The translations under genes and the position numbers were made by a program. Shown in pieces: positions 9,415-18,327 of a stretch of 64,000 bases of DNA. Source of the DNA: Streptomyces sp. NBC_00250 (GTDB lineage Bacteria; Actinomycetota; Actinomycetes; Streptomycetales; Streptomycetaceae); the NCBI RefSeq assembly GCF_036192275.1, contig NZ_CP108088.1, forward strand, positions 5,333,501 through 5,397,500. The letters run 5' to 3'. The notes beneath the pieces were generated by a model. That model did not search any database, had not been told where the DNA came from, and was given only the letters and a program-made list of their open reading frames with translations. Position 1 is the first letter of the stretch. Every line of letters starts with the position of its first letter.

Positions 9415-9948
9415 CTAGCGGACCCAGCCGGTGAAGCCCTGTCCGACGGCGGGGCCGAGGCCCGTCGTGCCCTGCCGGGTACGGCCCGCCGTGCCGGGTT
9501 CGAGGGCGGCGGCCACGGCCCGGACCAGCCAGGCGTTGACCGAGAGCCCCTCGCGGCTCGCGGCTTCCTCGACCCGGGTCTTGAGCTGGGCCGGCGGCCG
9601 GAAGTTGATGCGCGAGGTGGCGCCGTCCTCGGCCTCCACGGGGGCCGGCGCCGGGGGCGGCGGGGCCTGCGCCGGAGTGCCGGGCTCGTCGAAGAGGTCG
9701 GCGGTGGGCGGTGCGGTCACCACGAACTCGGGGTTCAGGCCGCGCAGTCGCAGGTCGACCGAGCCGGGCGCGAGGTCACGGGTGACCTCGTCCATCGCGT
9801 CGGACAGGGCGTTGAGCAGCGTCAGTCGGGCGGCCGACTCGAGCGTGCCGGTGAGCCGCTCGGCCAGGGCGCGCGCTTCGTCGCCGCCCGCCTCGGCGGC
9901 CACGCCGAGCTCATGGCGGAGGTTGTCAACGTACGGGGTGAGGTCCAT
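9415..9948 (-). CDS. Ribbon-helix-helix / HicB-like DNA-binding regulator
   Basis: A 177-residue protein. Residues 1-70 are helical and acidic, 90-108 are a Pro/Ala linker, and 111-150 (SRINFRPPAQLKTRVEEAAS then GLSVNAWLVRAVAAAL) form an Arc/HicB-type ribbon-helix-helix: one strand that reads DNA, then two helices with the G-x-S-x-N-x-W turn. No toxin partner lies next to it, so a plain repressor is likelier than an antitoxin. The ATG is placed at MDLTPYVDNL; an ATG ten codons upstream lies inside the palindrome array and lacks a ribosome site. Five TGGCGCCA-like sites begin 11 bp upstream, pointing to autoregulation, and similar sites precede the ABC operon. Confidence 0.75.
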   Translation of the reverse strand: MDLTPYVDNLRHELGVAAEAGGDEARALAERLTGTLESAARLTLLNALSDAMDEVTRDLAPGSVDLRLRGLNPEFVVTAPPTADLFDEPGTPAQAPPPPAPAPVEAEDGATSRINFRPPAQLKTRVEEAASREGLSVNAWLVRAVAAALEPGTAGRTRQGTTGLGPAVGQGFTGWVR

Positions 9949-9958
9949 GACGCAATAG

Positions 9959-10029
9959 TGGCACCACCGTGGCGCCATTGCAAGTTCTCTGGCGCCATGA
10001 TGCGCCAGAGTGTTGCCGGGGTGGCGCCA
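9959..10029 (-). promoter_or_regulatory. TGGCGCCA operator array upstream of the RHH regulator
   Basis: Perfect TGGCGCCA at 9970, 9990 and 10022, with near matches at 9959 (TGGCACCA) and 10000 (ATGCGCCA). Start-to-start spacings are 11, 20, 10 and 22 bp, close to one or two helical turns. The array begins 11 bp from the regulator ATG. Autoregulation is inferred. Confidence 0.7.
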
Positions 10030-10744
10030 CGGGGTGTCATGGGATGCGTCTCGAAGGGCAGGTCTCAGGAGATGAGCCCCAGGAGATGAGCCTCAGGGGG
10101 ATGGGCCTCATGAGGTGAGCATGCGCCGGCGTCCCCGGCGGTCGTTCGGGAGGTCCACGTCCGGTCCCGGCTCCAGGTGTTCCCCCTCATTGCGAGGGGC
10201 GGAAACCGGCCACCTGTGCCGCCTTTCAGGTGTGACCCATATCCAAGGCGTATCCGCCCTATGTCCGACCCAAATCTGATATGGCCTCGGCCTGTCCGGA
10301 TTTACCGTGAATGGTGAAGTGAAATCCGGCCATTCGACTGCGGGCGTCACTGTGGGCACGACGGGGGCGTGGTGAGGCGGAAAACGATGTGGAACGGCCG
10401 GAAGTGATTCCACCTACCCGTCCGGGTCACCTTCTCCTACCTGGCAGTAACCGCTTTCACGTGCGGCTTTGGTCGATGGGGCGGGGAGTGTCCCCCTCGC
10501 CTCCAGCTCCGGGGCGGGAGGCGGGTGTCTGAAAATTAATTCGCCCATTTCGAAGGCTTGAGGGCCGATATCGGTGCAGTGAGGGTGAATGTCGAGGGGT
10601 CGTGTCGGGGCGGTGATTCGAGTCGCCGAAGTCATGGGTTCTGGTCAATGTCAGGAAATTCGCTATGCAGGGGCGGGGGGATGCCTCTTGGGTTGAGCGA
10701 CTCTATTCAGCGCCGATCTTGGAAAGCCGGAGGAACCCGACCTC
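10030..10744. other. Gene-free 0.7-kb region
   Basis: No frame here has a ribosome site and a family resemblance. A short degenerate repeat of aggagatgagcc occurs at 10069-10110. An 8-bp inverted repeat (ccggattt at 10296-10303, aaatccgg at 10322-10329) and an AT-rich patch near 10530 (gaaaattaattcg) stand out. The right end should hold the promoter of the AMIN-like gene at 10745. Nothing else was recognised. Confidence 0.5.
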
Positions 10745-11293
10745 ATGCGCAATTCACGCCGTACGTGGGCCCGCATCGCCTCGCCCCTCGCCGCCCTGGC
10801 AGTCGCCTCGGTGCTCGCCCTGCCCCAGGCATCCGCCGCGACCGCGGTCGAAGCCGGGACCGCGGTCGAAGCGGGGAGCGCGAGCGTGTCCGCCACGTGC
10901 TCCGACACCTGTGTCCTGGGGACGCGCGCCGCGACGCACACCGGCTACGACCGGCTCGTGTTCGACCTGTCGTCGAGCCCCCGGGTCACGACGACGACGA
11001 ACACGACGGGCGCATACGTCCCGAACAGCGGCAAGACGGAGTACCTGGAGATCAAGGGCACGTCGTACCTGTTCATCACGATGGAGCGGGCCCACCTCTA
11101 CGACGACGCCGGGAACCTGGCCTTCACCAGCCCGGCCCTGCAGGCGCTGAACCTCCCCTCGGTCAAGGGCGTACAGGTCCTGGGCGAGTTCGAGGGCCGC
11201 GTCGAGTTCGGCATCACGCTCGGGCCGTCGACGAGCCACCAGGTGTTCCAGCTGACCCAGCCGAACCGCCTGGTCGTCGACGTCTACCGCTGA
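10745..11293 (+). CDS. Secreted AMIN-like domain protein, second copy
   Basis: A 182-residue exported protein: Arg-rich start, hydrophobic core, cut near ASA-AT, then a short VEAGT repeat. The mature domain has the AMIN-like strands YDRLVFDLS, GTSYLFITMERA and the terminal QLTQPNRLVVDVYR. It is clearly paralogous to the gene at 2293-2820: same Cys pair, same RAATH segment, same final motif. It stands 110 nt before the 1395-residue transglycosylase/esterase gene, as the other copy stands before its own large partner. The ATG has GGAGG about 11 nt upstream. An envelope-targeting role is inferred from AMIN domains in general. Confidence 0.75.
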   Translation: MRNSRRTWARIASPLAALAVASVLALPQASAATAVEAGTAVEAGSASVSATCSDTCVLGTRAATHTGYDRLVFDLSSSPRVTTTTNTTGAYVPNSGKTEYLEIKGTSYLFITMERAHLYDDAGNLAFTSPALQALNLPSVKGVQVLGEFEGRVEFGITLGPSTSHQVFQLTQPNRLVVDVYR

Positions 11294-11403
11294 AGCCGCC
11301 GAGCCTCTGATTTCGGCGCATTCGAAGACACGAAAGGGCAGTTGATGACACACAGTTCAGGCGGACCCGGTGGAAGAACGGGTTTCGCACCGGGGGCCGA
11401 GCG

Positions 11404-14400
11404 ATGAGACGACGGCGGACGACACGCATACCCGTGGTGCTCTCCACCGCGGTGGCGCTGGTGGCGGCACTTCCCGCGCAGGCCATGGCCGCGGATCCGG
11501 TACGGCCGGGCAAGTCGGCGCAGGGCTGGTCGGCGGACTCGGCGGCGAAGGGCGGTGACGGGCCCGAGGGCGCGATTCCGGCCCAGCGCCGCGCGTCGGT
11601 ACAGGGAAGCGGATACGCCGCTTCCAAGGACGTCGCCTGGACCACGTCCGGTGACGCGGAGGGGTTCCACCTCCTGGTCGCGGACGCGGCGAACGGTTAC
11701 GAGTGGAAGACCGCTGCCACCCTGTCCGAGCCGGGGTTCGACGCGGACGCCTGGATCGGGAACGCCTGCGTGACCGAGTCGGGCAAGCGGGCCGCGGTGG
11801 CCTACGCGCCCCGCACGTTCACCAACAAGCCCGAGCTGATGGTGCGAGGGGCGTTCACCGCCGTCGTGGACCTGGAGACGGGGCAGGTCACGAAGCTTCC
11901 CCACCAGGCGTCCCTGGCGTACTTCTCGCCCGGTTGCGGTGAGGGCGAGGACGCGGTCTTCAGTCAGCTGTCCTACGACGGGGACAAGAAGACCGGCACC
12001 CGGCTCATCACGGTCGACGCGGTCGCCGGCAAGACCGGAAAGCCGCTCCTGCTCGACGGGCAGGTGACCTCCGCCGTACCGACCACGCAGGGCATCGTCG
12101 CGGCCGAGGGCGGCCGGCTGGTCCGGGTCGGCAAGGACGGGAAGCGGAAGACGATCGCGCGGACGCACGGCGTTCCCTTCCAGCTCCGGGCCGACAAGGA
12201 CGGGGGAGTCACGTTCATCGAGCGGACCCCCGGTCCCGCGGCGGCGAAGACCTCGTCCGAGGGCGACAGCCGCGCCCGCCGGGTGACCGCCGGGCAGATC
12301 AAGAGCGGCGGCGCCACGCCGGCGACGCTGGTCAGCGGCGCCCTCACCCAGTGGGACCTCGCGTCCTCGGCCGACGGCACCGTGTACGTCACCGGCAAGG
12401 CGAAGTCGCTGGGCGCGCTGCCGGGAAGCGTCAGGAACCGGGGTGACCTGGCGAAGGACGCCCGGATCTCCACGCGCGGCGAAGCCGCCGTCGGGTCGGC
12501 CTGGGCGCCGGGGAGGAACTCCCCCCTCATCGCCGCCGACGAGGGCGAGGCCCGCCCGGTCCGGACCGAGCTGCGTCTGATGGGCACCGGGAAGACCGAG
12601 GTCCTGGAGGCGGTGCCGGGCGGCAAGCCGCTGGGCAACATGAAGCAGCGGTCCTCGGGGAACGCCATGTCCCCGGCGCTGCCCGGTGGCGGAAGCGCGT
12701 CGAGCACGCCGAAGGCGTCGAAGACGGACCCGTCGTCCAAGACGGCCGGCTCGTCGAAGACAGCGGCGTCGTCGAAGACGTCGGCCACGGCGTCGGTTGC
12801 GGCCGGTTCGCCCTCCGACCCGGTCGAGTCCGAGCGGACCTGCGCCGTGCCCCGCAACGACATCCGCAAGCAGGCCTTCCAGCCGACTCCCCGCCAGGTG
12901 GAGTGGGCGGTGGACCAGGCGGTCGCCGGGACGCTGAACAAGCAGGTCTCGCGGCCGGCGAACTGGAAGAACATGGGCATGCCGGCCTACCAGCCGCAGT
13001 CGCTCTTCCCGCTTGACCTGATGTACGGGGACACCAACGGCATCCCGGACCGCGTGGCCGACTGGCACATCCCGTCGCAGGTCCTGCTCGGCATCACCGC
13101 GCAGGAATCCAACATGTGGCAGGCCACCCGCTTCGCCGTTCCGGGCGTGACCGCCAACTCCCTGATCGGCAACTACTACGGAGTCAAGTACTCCGCGGAC
13201 GGTTCGCAGGCCGACCCCTGGTCGATCAACTGGGCCAAGGCCGACTGCGGTTACGGCATCACCCAGGTCACCGACGGCATGCGGGTCTCCGACCAGGGCG
13301 TCAAGCTCAGCAAGACGCAGCAGGAGGCCATCGCGCTCGACTACACGGCGAACATCGCCGCCGGCGCGAACATCCTCGTCGAGAAGTGGAACCAGACGGC
13401 GAAGGCCGGGCTGACCGTCAACAACGGACACCCGAAGTGGATCGAGAACTGGTTCTTCGCCCTCTGGGCCTACAACGCGGGCTTCTACGAGAAGGGCGGC
13501 GACCCCTCCGGCGGCGACGATCACTGGGGTGTCGGCTTCACCAACAACCCGGCCAACCCGCTGTGGAAGTTCAACCGCACCCCGTTCCTGGAGAAGGCGG
13601 ACGGCAGCGACGACTACTCCCACGCCGCGAACCCGCAGCACTGGCCGTACCAGGAGAAGGTGATCGGCTGGGCCGCCCGCCCCATCGCCGCGCTCTTCAC
13701 GCCGGGTGACATCAAGGCCGGTTACGTGGCGGCGTGGTGGAACAGCAACTCGGACCGTACGCGCGTCAAGCCGCCGCTCGACCTGTTCTGCACCATGGAG
13801 AACAACGACTGCTACTCGGGCCGCATCGGCGAGAACGACTCCAACGACCCGGGCCAGGGTGCCTGCACCCTCGACTACGGGAACTCGGACAGCAACCCGC
13901 ACTGGCTGCACTGTTGGTGGAACACCTCGGTGCAGTGGAAGGACTGCGTCCTCTTGGCGCAGTGCGGAAACGCGGTGCACCGGTTCAACGACACCTATCC
14001 GGAACAGCCGGACGTCAACTCGTATCCGCCCCAATGCGGTCTGGGCTCCCTGCCCCTCGGGGCGCAGATCGTCGAGGACATCCCCTACGGCGCCACGCCG
14101 GCCGGCAGTACGGCGAGAACGTGCGGCGGCTCCACCTCCGCGGGAACCTTCGACTTCCAGTTCACCGACTGGCAGGGCACCTATCCCGGCAAGATGGACC
14201 TGCACCAGATCGGGGCCGGTGACAACAACCACTTCTGGTTCTCCCACACCAGGGACAGCTCCACGTACGACGGCGCCCGGCTGCTGATCACCGGCAAGTG
14301 GACCCTGAACGAGTCGAACATCGGCTGGTCCCGGGTCCTGGTGCACATGCCCGACCACGGCGCGCACACCCGTCAGGCGGCGTACGTCGTGGGCGGAACG

Positions 14401-15591
14401 GACTCCACGTCGAAGGTTCGCGTGGTCCCGCAGCGCACCCGTGAGAACCGCTGGGTGAGCCTGGGAGTCTTCAACTTCACCGGCAGGCCGACGGTCTCCC
14501 TCTCGACCCACACCGGGGACGGCGGCAACGGCGAGGACGTGGCCTGGGACTCCGTCGCGTTCCAGAAGCTGCCGGGCAAGCCCAAGGACCAGATCGTGGC
14601 CATGGGCGACTCCTTCTCCTCGGGAGAGGGCGCCTCCGAAGGCAACGCGAACTACTACAAGGAGACCAACTACCGGGACTCCCAGGACGAGACGACCCGC
14701 AACGCCTGTCACCGCTCGGACAAGGCGTGGTCGCGCCAGTCCAAGGCGAGGACGGGGGCGTTCGAGTCGATCGGTGAGCAGGCGGACCGCTGGGACCCGG
14801 CCATGGACTACCACCTGATCGCCTGCTCGGGTGCCCGTACGTACAACGTCCTGAGGGACCCGGAGAACGGCGAACTGGCCCAGATCCAGAAGGGGTACCT
14901 GGACCAGAACACCACCATGGTCACGATGTCCATCGGAGGCAACGACTCACGGTTCACGTTCGTCGTCCAGAAGTGCCTCCTGGCCTTCGGCTCGGGCAGT
15001 TGCCAGGACAAGCCGTTCGACGACCACAACCCGCAGATCGACCGGGACGTGGACGGGAACGGCACCATCGAGACGAACAGGGACGGGCCGTACCAGGGAG
15101 TTCCGATGAGCACGGCGCTGCCGCAGCTGATCTCCCAGGTCGTGAAGACGGACATCCTCGCCGCCGTCGAGCTGATCCACAAGAAGGCGCCCAACGCCAA
15201 GATCCTGCTCATGGGTTACCCGAAGCTGATCTCCAACGACGCGAGCTGTCTGCGGCTCGGGCCGCTCGGCCTGTCTAAGGAGTCCAACGACTGGCTCAAC
15301 ACGGTGGCCGCGCACCTCACCAGCGAGATGCGGGACGTCGGCGTGATCGGCCGGAGCAAGGGGATCGACATCCGGTTCTCGGACCCCACCTGGGCCTTCG
15401 AGGGCAAGGGCGTGTGCGGGAACCCGGAGAAGATCCACGGCATGGTCAAGACCCTGGTCGAGAGCGACAACACGATCAAGGACTGGCCGCTCCTGAAGTC
15501 CTACGGCCTTTCGGCGCAGTCCTTCCACCCGAAGATCGCCGGCGCACGGGCGTACGCCGACGCCATGGAGGCGACGATCGACGGATGGTAG
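11404..15591 (+). CDS. Giant exported protein: transglycosylase-like, golvesin-like and SGNH esterase domains
   Basis: A 1395-residue secreted protein. Order: signal peptide (MRRRRTTR start, cut near AMA-AD); a beta-propeller-like region (about 60-400, family not identified); a Ser/Thr/Lys linker (about 425-470); a lytic-transglycosylase-like domain (about 490-760) with QVLLGITAQESN and Glu568 as likely catalytic acid; a golvesin/Xly-type beta domain (about 900-1060); and an SGNH hydrolase (1063-1395) with GDSFSSGEG (Ser1070), GGND (Asn1180) and SFHP (His1375). It could cut glycan strands and remove ester groups at the cell wall; substrate unproven. The start follows a GGGGG stretch; no upstream in-frame start fits. 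A strong terminator follows. The left-edge gene 1-1685 is a paralogue. Confidence 0.8.
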   Translation: MRRRRTTRIPVVLSTAVALVAALPAQAMAADPVRPGKSAQGWSADSAAKGGDGPEGAIPAQRRASVQGSGYAASKDVAWTTSGDAEGFHLLVADAANGYEWKTAATLSEPGFDADAWIGNACVTESGKRAAVAYAPRTFTNKPELMVRGAFTAVVDLETGQVTKLPHQASLAYFSPGCGEGEDAVFSQLSYDGDKKTGTRLITVDAVAGKTGKPLLLDGQVTSAVPTTQGIVAAEGGRLVRVGKDGKRKTIARTHGVPFQLRADKDGGVTFIERTPGPAAAKTSSEGDSRARRVTAGQIKSGGATPATLVSGALTQWDLASSADGTVYVTGKAKSLGALPGSVRNRGDLAKDARISTRGEAAVGSAWAPGRNSPLIAADEGEARPVRTELRLMGTGKTEVLEAVPGGKPLGNMKQRSSGNAMSPALPGGGSASSTPKASKTDPSSKTAGSSKTAASSKTSATASVAAGSPSDPVESERTCAVPRNDIRKQAFQPTPRQVEWAVDQAVAGTLNKQVSRPANWKNMGMPAYQPQSLFPLDLMYGDTNGIPDRVADWHIPSQVLLGITAQESNMWQATRFAVPGVTANSLIGNYYGVKYSADGSQADPWSINWAKADCGYGITQVTDGMRVSDQGVKLSKTQQEAIALDYTANIAAGANILVEKWNQTAKAGLTVNNGHPKWIENWFFALWAYNAGFYEKGGDPSGGDDHWGVGFTNNPANPLWKFNRTPFLEKADGSDDYSHAANPQHWPYQEKVIGWAARPIAALFTPGDIKAGYVAAWWNSNSDRTRVKPPLDLFCTMENNDCYSGRIGENDSNDPGQGACTLDYGNSDSNPHWLHCWWNTSVQWKDCVLLAQCGNAVHRFNDTYPEQPDVNSYPPQCGLGSLPLGAQIVEDIPYGATPAGSTARTCGGSTSAGTFDFQFTDWQGTYPGKMDLHQIGAGDNNHFWFSHTRDSSTYDGARLLITGKWTLNESNIGWSRVLVHMPDHGAHTRQAAYVVGGTDSTSKVRVVPQRTRENRWVSLGVFNFTGRPTVSLSTHTGDGGNGEDVAWDSVAFQKLPGKPKDQIVAMGDSFSSGEGASEGNANYYKETNYRDSQDETTRNACHRSDKAWSRQSKARTGAFESIGEQADRWDPAMDYHLIACSGARTYNVLRDPENGELAQIQKGYLDQNTTMVTMSIGGNDSRFTFVVQKCLLAFGSGSCQDKPFDDHNPQIDRDVDGNGTIETNRDGPYQGVPMSTALPQLISQVVKTDILAAVELIHKKAPNAKILLMGYPKLISNDASCLRLGPLGLSKESNDWLNTVAAHLTSEMRDVGVIGRSKGIDIRFSDPTWAFEGKGVCGNPEKIHGMVKTLVESDNTIKDWPLLKSYGLSAQSFHPKIAGARAYADAMEATIDGW

Positions 15592-15635
15592 GCCGTCGGT
15601 AGACGGATGCAGGAGCGTACGTAGCACCTGAGAGA

Positions 15636-15672
15636 GGGCCGGCCGGGGAGTACGACACCGGCCGGCCCTTTT
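15636..15672. terminator. Terminator between convergent genes
   Basis: A perfect 11-bp inverted repeat (gggccggccgg, 15636-15646 with 15658-15668) followed by TTTT. It lies between the giant exported protein and the convergent lipoprotein gene and could serve mainly the plus strand. Confidence 0.85.
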
Positions 15673-15691
15673 CCTCTTCCCGCGCGGCTGT

Positions 15692-16399
15692 CTATGCGGC
15701 CGGCACGGTGTGATAGCCCGTCGTGAGCGTCCACTCGAACAGCGTGCCCGGCCGCTCCCGCAGTGCGGAGAGGGTGACGTCGGCGGGATCGGACGCGCAG
15801 GTGCCGAACACGGCCTTGCGCCCGGGGCACGGCTCCGGGACCTGCAACCGCGCCTCGTCGCCGGGCGGGTCCCAGGACAGCAGCATCCCGCCGGTGACGC
15901 TCGCGATCGACGGCCGGTAGGCGTGCGGCTGCTCGTAGACCCTGGTCTCGTGGTACCGCAGCGCGCTCCTGATCGAGTCCTCGCTCCAGACCGCGGGCGT
16001 CTTCATGGACCGGAGGTCCGCGAGGACGTCGGGCACGGGACGGTCGACGACGAAGTACAGGTGCAGCCGCATCTGGCAGTACATGGCCGGCTGCTTCGGC
16101 GCGTTCTGGTCGAGGTGGTTCTTGCCCCCGCCCCGGGCGCACGTGTCCACCACGGTGGTGCGCAGGGCCGGGCCCCACGGGGACGTCCTGCCGATCTCGT
16201 CGGCCCGCGCCCGTAGTTCGCGCTCGGTGCGCTCCCGCTTCTGCCGGACCTCGTCGGAGGTGGCGATTCCCTTGAGTTCGCTCTCACTCGGGCCGTGGGA
16301 GCACCCGCTGACGCCGGCGAGCAGGAGGGCGAACAGCAGCGAGGCGGCCTGGGCGGATCGACGGCGTATCCGTGACGTCATGGTCCGAGTCTGCCGCAC
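15692..16399 (-). CDS. Predicted lipoprotein of unknown function
   Basis: A 235-residue protein with a lipoprotein signal: Arg-rich start, hydrophobic core and lipobox AGVSGC (Cys33), then a Ser/Glu-rich tether. The mature part (about 150 residues) has two conserved-looking Cys pairs and no family I recognise. The frame opens at a GTG 4 nt after the stop of the upstream MFS gene; an ATG six codons later (16381) is also possible, and neither has a strong ribosome site. It is the third gene of the ArsR-MFS-lipoprotein run, so it may work with that transporter at the membrane. Confidence 0.65.
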   Translation of the reverse strand: MRQTRTMTSRIRRRSAQAASLLFALLLAGVSGCSHGPSESELKGIATSDEVRQKRERTERELRARADEIGRTSPWGPALRTTVVDTCARGGGKNHLDQNAPKQPAMYCQMRLHLYFVVDRPVPDVLADLRSMKTPAVWSEDSIRSALRYHETRVYEQPHAYRPSIASVTGGMLLSWDPPGDEARLQVPEPCPGRKAVFGTCASDPADVTLSALRERPGTLFEWTLTTGYHTVPAA

Positions 16400-16403
16400 G
16401 CCC

Positions 16404-17657
16404 TCAGCGAACGTCCTGGTTGTCGCGGAGGGTCCGGCGGTTCAGGAGGGCCGCCACGAGGGAGAGACAGGCGGCCGCGAGGACCGTGGTCATGGCCGCC
16501 GTGCCGCCGTTGTGCTCCACGACCGTGCCGACGACGATCGGGGCCAGCGAGGCGGCGGCGGTGGCCGAGAGGGCGACGACGCTGATGACGCGGCCCTGGA
16601 GGCGGGCCGGGGTGGTCGCGGCGATCCGGCCGAAGAGGATCGAGTTGACGGCGGGCGCCAGGAACAGGCCCGTGGCCAGCGGGGCCACCATCGCCAGGCT
16701 GCCGTTCAGGACGGTGCTCGCCGTGAGCAGTGCGGGCAGCACGGCCAGGGCCACGACCAGCAGGCGGTGGAAGGGCAGGAGCCGCTGGACGCGGGCGGCG
16801 AAGAGGGCGCCGAGGAGACCGCCGACCGCGATGCAGCCCTGCGCGATGCCGAGCGCCCGGGGGCTGTGGCCCGCGTCGGTGAGGATCAGGACGGCCGAGA
16901 ACTGGGCGCCGGTGAGGGCGAAGTTGACCGGCGCCGCCATCAGGATCACCGCCCGGAGGAAGGGGCTCGCGACGACATGGCGGAGGCCTTCCAGCATGTC
17001 GTGCCGGAGCGAGGTCTTCCCGGTCTCCTCCTCCGTGGGGTGGGCGGGCCTGCGGATGAACGAGACCGCGAGGAGGGAGAGCAGATAGCTCAGGGCGTCG
17101 AAGAGGAACGGGACCGAGCGGCCGAGCGCATAGAGGAAGCCGCCCAGCGGGGGACCGGCCAGGGAGGCTCCGTAGGCGCGGGCCTCGTTCTTGGCGAAGG
17201 CCTCCGGGAGCTGCGACCGCGGTACGAGCTGGCTGACGATCGACGTCTCGGCCGCGCCGAACAGCACGTCCAGGACCGCGGCGGCGCCCGCGACCGCGAA
17301 GATCACCGCGAGCGGTGCCCGGCCGAGCAGGATCGCCGTGGCCAGGCCGGCGAAGAGGACGGCGCGGCCCGCGTCGCAGACCTGCATGACGCGCTTCCTG
17401 TTCCAGCGGTCGGCCAACGCGCCGGCGGGCAGCTGGAAGGCGACGCGGATGACCGCCTGGAGGGTGCCGAGTGCGCCCGCCTGCACGGCGGAGCCGTTCA
17501 GGGAGAGGACGAGCAGGGGGAAGGCCAGGACGGAGACCGAGGTGCCGAGCTGGGAGACGGTCTGGCCGCTCCACAGCAGCGTGAAGTCCCTGTTCTTCCG
17601 CAAGGGCTTCGTCGCGTCGGGCGTCGCCTCCGGCGCGGTCAGTGCCTGGATGGTCAT
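16404..17657 (-). CDS. MFS transporter (EntS/MFS_3-like)
   Basis: A 417-residue transporter with about 12 hydrophobic segments. The N-terminal half shows the MFS loop motif GALADRWNRKR after TM2 and FRxLWxGQTVSxLG-like residues (FTLLWSGQTVSQLG) at the start, as in the MFS_3 group that includes enterobactin exporter EntS and many antibiotic exporters. The substrate is unknown. It follows the ArsR-type regulator by 58 nt and precedes the lipoprotein by 4 nt, so the three are probably one operon controlled by the regulator. Confidence 0.85.
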   Translation of the reverse strand: MTIQALTAPEATPDATKPLRKNRDFTLLWSGQTVSQLGTSVSVLAFPLLVLSLNGSAVQAGALGTLQAVIRVAFQLPAGALADRWNRKRVMQVCDAGRAVLFAGLATAILLGRAPLAVIFAVAGAAAVLDVLFGAAETSIVSQLVPRSQLPEAFAKNEARAYGASLAGPPLGGFLYALGRSVPFLFDALSYLLSLLAVSFIRRPAHPTEEETGKTSLRHDMLEGLRHVVASPFLRAVILMAAPVNFALTGAQFSAVLILTDAGHSPRALGIAQGCIAVGGLLGALFAARVQRLLPFHRLLVVALAVLPALLTASTVLNGSLAMVAPLATGLFLAPAVNSILFGRIAATTPARLQGRVISVVALSATAAASLAPIVVGTVVEHNGGTAAMTTVLAAACLSLVAALLNRRTLRDNQDVR

Positions 17658-17715
17658 GTCTCCCCCTGAGAACGGTCTGTGGTCCGGTCTGTCGTCCGGT
17701 GCGTGTCGGTGGTGG

Positions 17716-18321
17716 TCAGGCGAACGGGTGGGTGAGGATCACCACTTCGATCGCTTCCGCGTCCTCGGGGCGCTTCGACGGGTCCTGGAGCCTGTCCCGG
17801 TAGCGCATCACCAACTCGTCGATCTCGCCCTGGAGTTCGGCCGCCTCGTCGGGGGTGGCCCACCAGACGGTGTGGGCGCGGTGGGCGTCGCGCTCGTGCG
17901 CCCGGTGCCGGTCCAGCTGGCGTTCCAGGGTCAGTTCGCCGAGGTGTCGGGCCGCGACGGCGGCGTCGGCGGGGGCGTCGTTCTCCGTGGACCAGCCGAG
18001 CCGTGTGATGCGCCAGGGGCGCGAGCGCCCCGGCATGGGGCCGGCCTCCTCGACGAAGCCGTACTTGGCGAGCTGGCGGAGGTGGAAGGAGCAGGTGGTG
18101 GGGGTCTCGCCGATCAGCTCGCCCGCCTGAGTGGCCGTCAGTGCCCCGTGAAGGGTGAGGACTTCGATGAGGGCGAGGCGGACCGGGTGGGAGAGCGCCC
18201 GCATGGAGGCGGGGTCGGTCAGGCGGCGGGGGGCGTGGTCGTCACCTCCGGATGCCTCGGAGATCTCGGAGGGCTCGGAGGTCCTGGGGTCCTTGCGGGG
18301 GGCTTCGTTCGGCTGCTCCAT
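17716..18321 (-). CDS. ArsR-type winged-helix transcriptional regulator
   Basis: A 201-residue DNA-binding protein. Residues about 33-110 form the winged helix: RALSHPVRLALIEVLTLHGALTA, then QAGELIGETPTTCSFHLRQLAKYGFVEE, with the recognition helix at TTCSFHLRQL. The C-terminal half is helical and charged (HRAHERDAHRAH). No Cys metal site of classical ArsR is apparent, so the signal is probably not a metal. The ATG at MEQPNEAPRK is chosen because the upstream extension overlaps the promoter and reads poorly. It heads the ArsR-MFS-lipoprotein run. Direct repeats of TCGAGAGA flank its likely -35 element, suggesting autoregulation. Confidence 0.85.
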   Translation of the reverse strand: MEQPNEAPRKDPRTSEPSEISEASGGDDHAPRRLTDPASMRALSHPVRLALIEVLTLHGALTATQAGELIGETPTTCSFHLRQLAKYGFVEEAGPMPGRSRPWRITRLGWSTENDAPADAAVAARHLGELTLERQLDRHRAHERDAHRAHTVWWATPDEAAELQGEIDELVMRYRDRLQDPSKRPEDAEAIEVVILTHPFA

Positions 18322-18327
18322 GTAATG

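Noticed and set aside
9415..9948. HicB antitoxin of a toxin-antitoxin pair
   Set aside because: The RHH domain is HicB-like, but no HicA-sized partner lies next to it; the neighbours are a DUF4097 protein and exporters, so a regulator fits better.
10108..10413. A 101-codon minus-strand frame in the gene-free region
   Set aside because: No ribosome site, no signal or family pattern, Pro/Arg-rich composition; probably chance.
11284..14814. A 1176-codon open frame on the minus strand
   Set aside because: It lies antisense to the 1395-residue exported protein, which has clear domains. GC-rich third positions open long false antisense frames, and this one reads as Arg/Gly/Val-rich low-complexity sequence.
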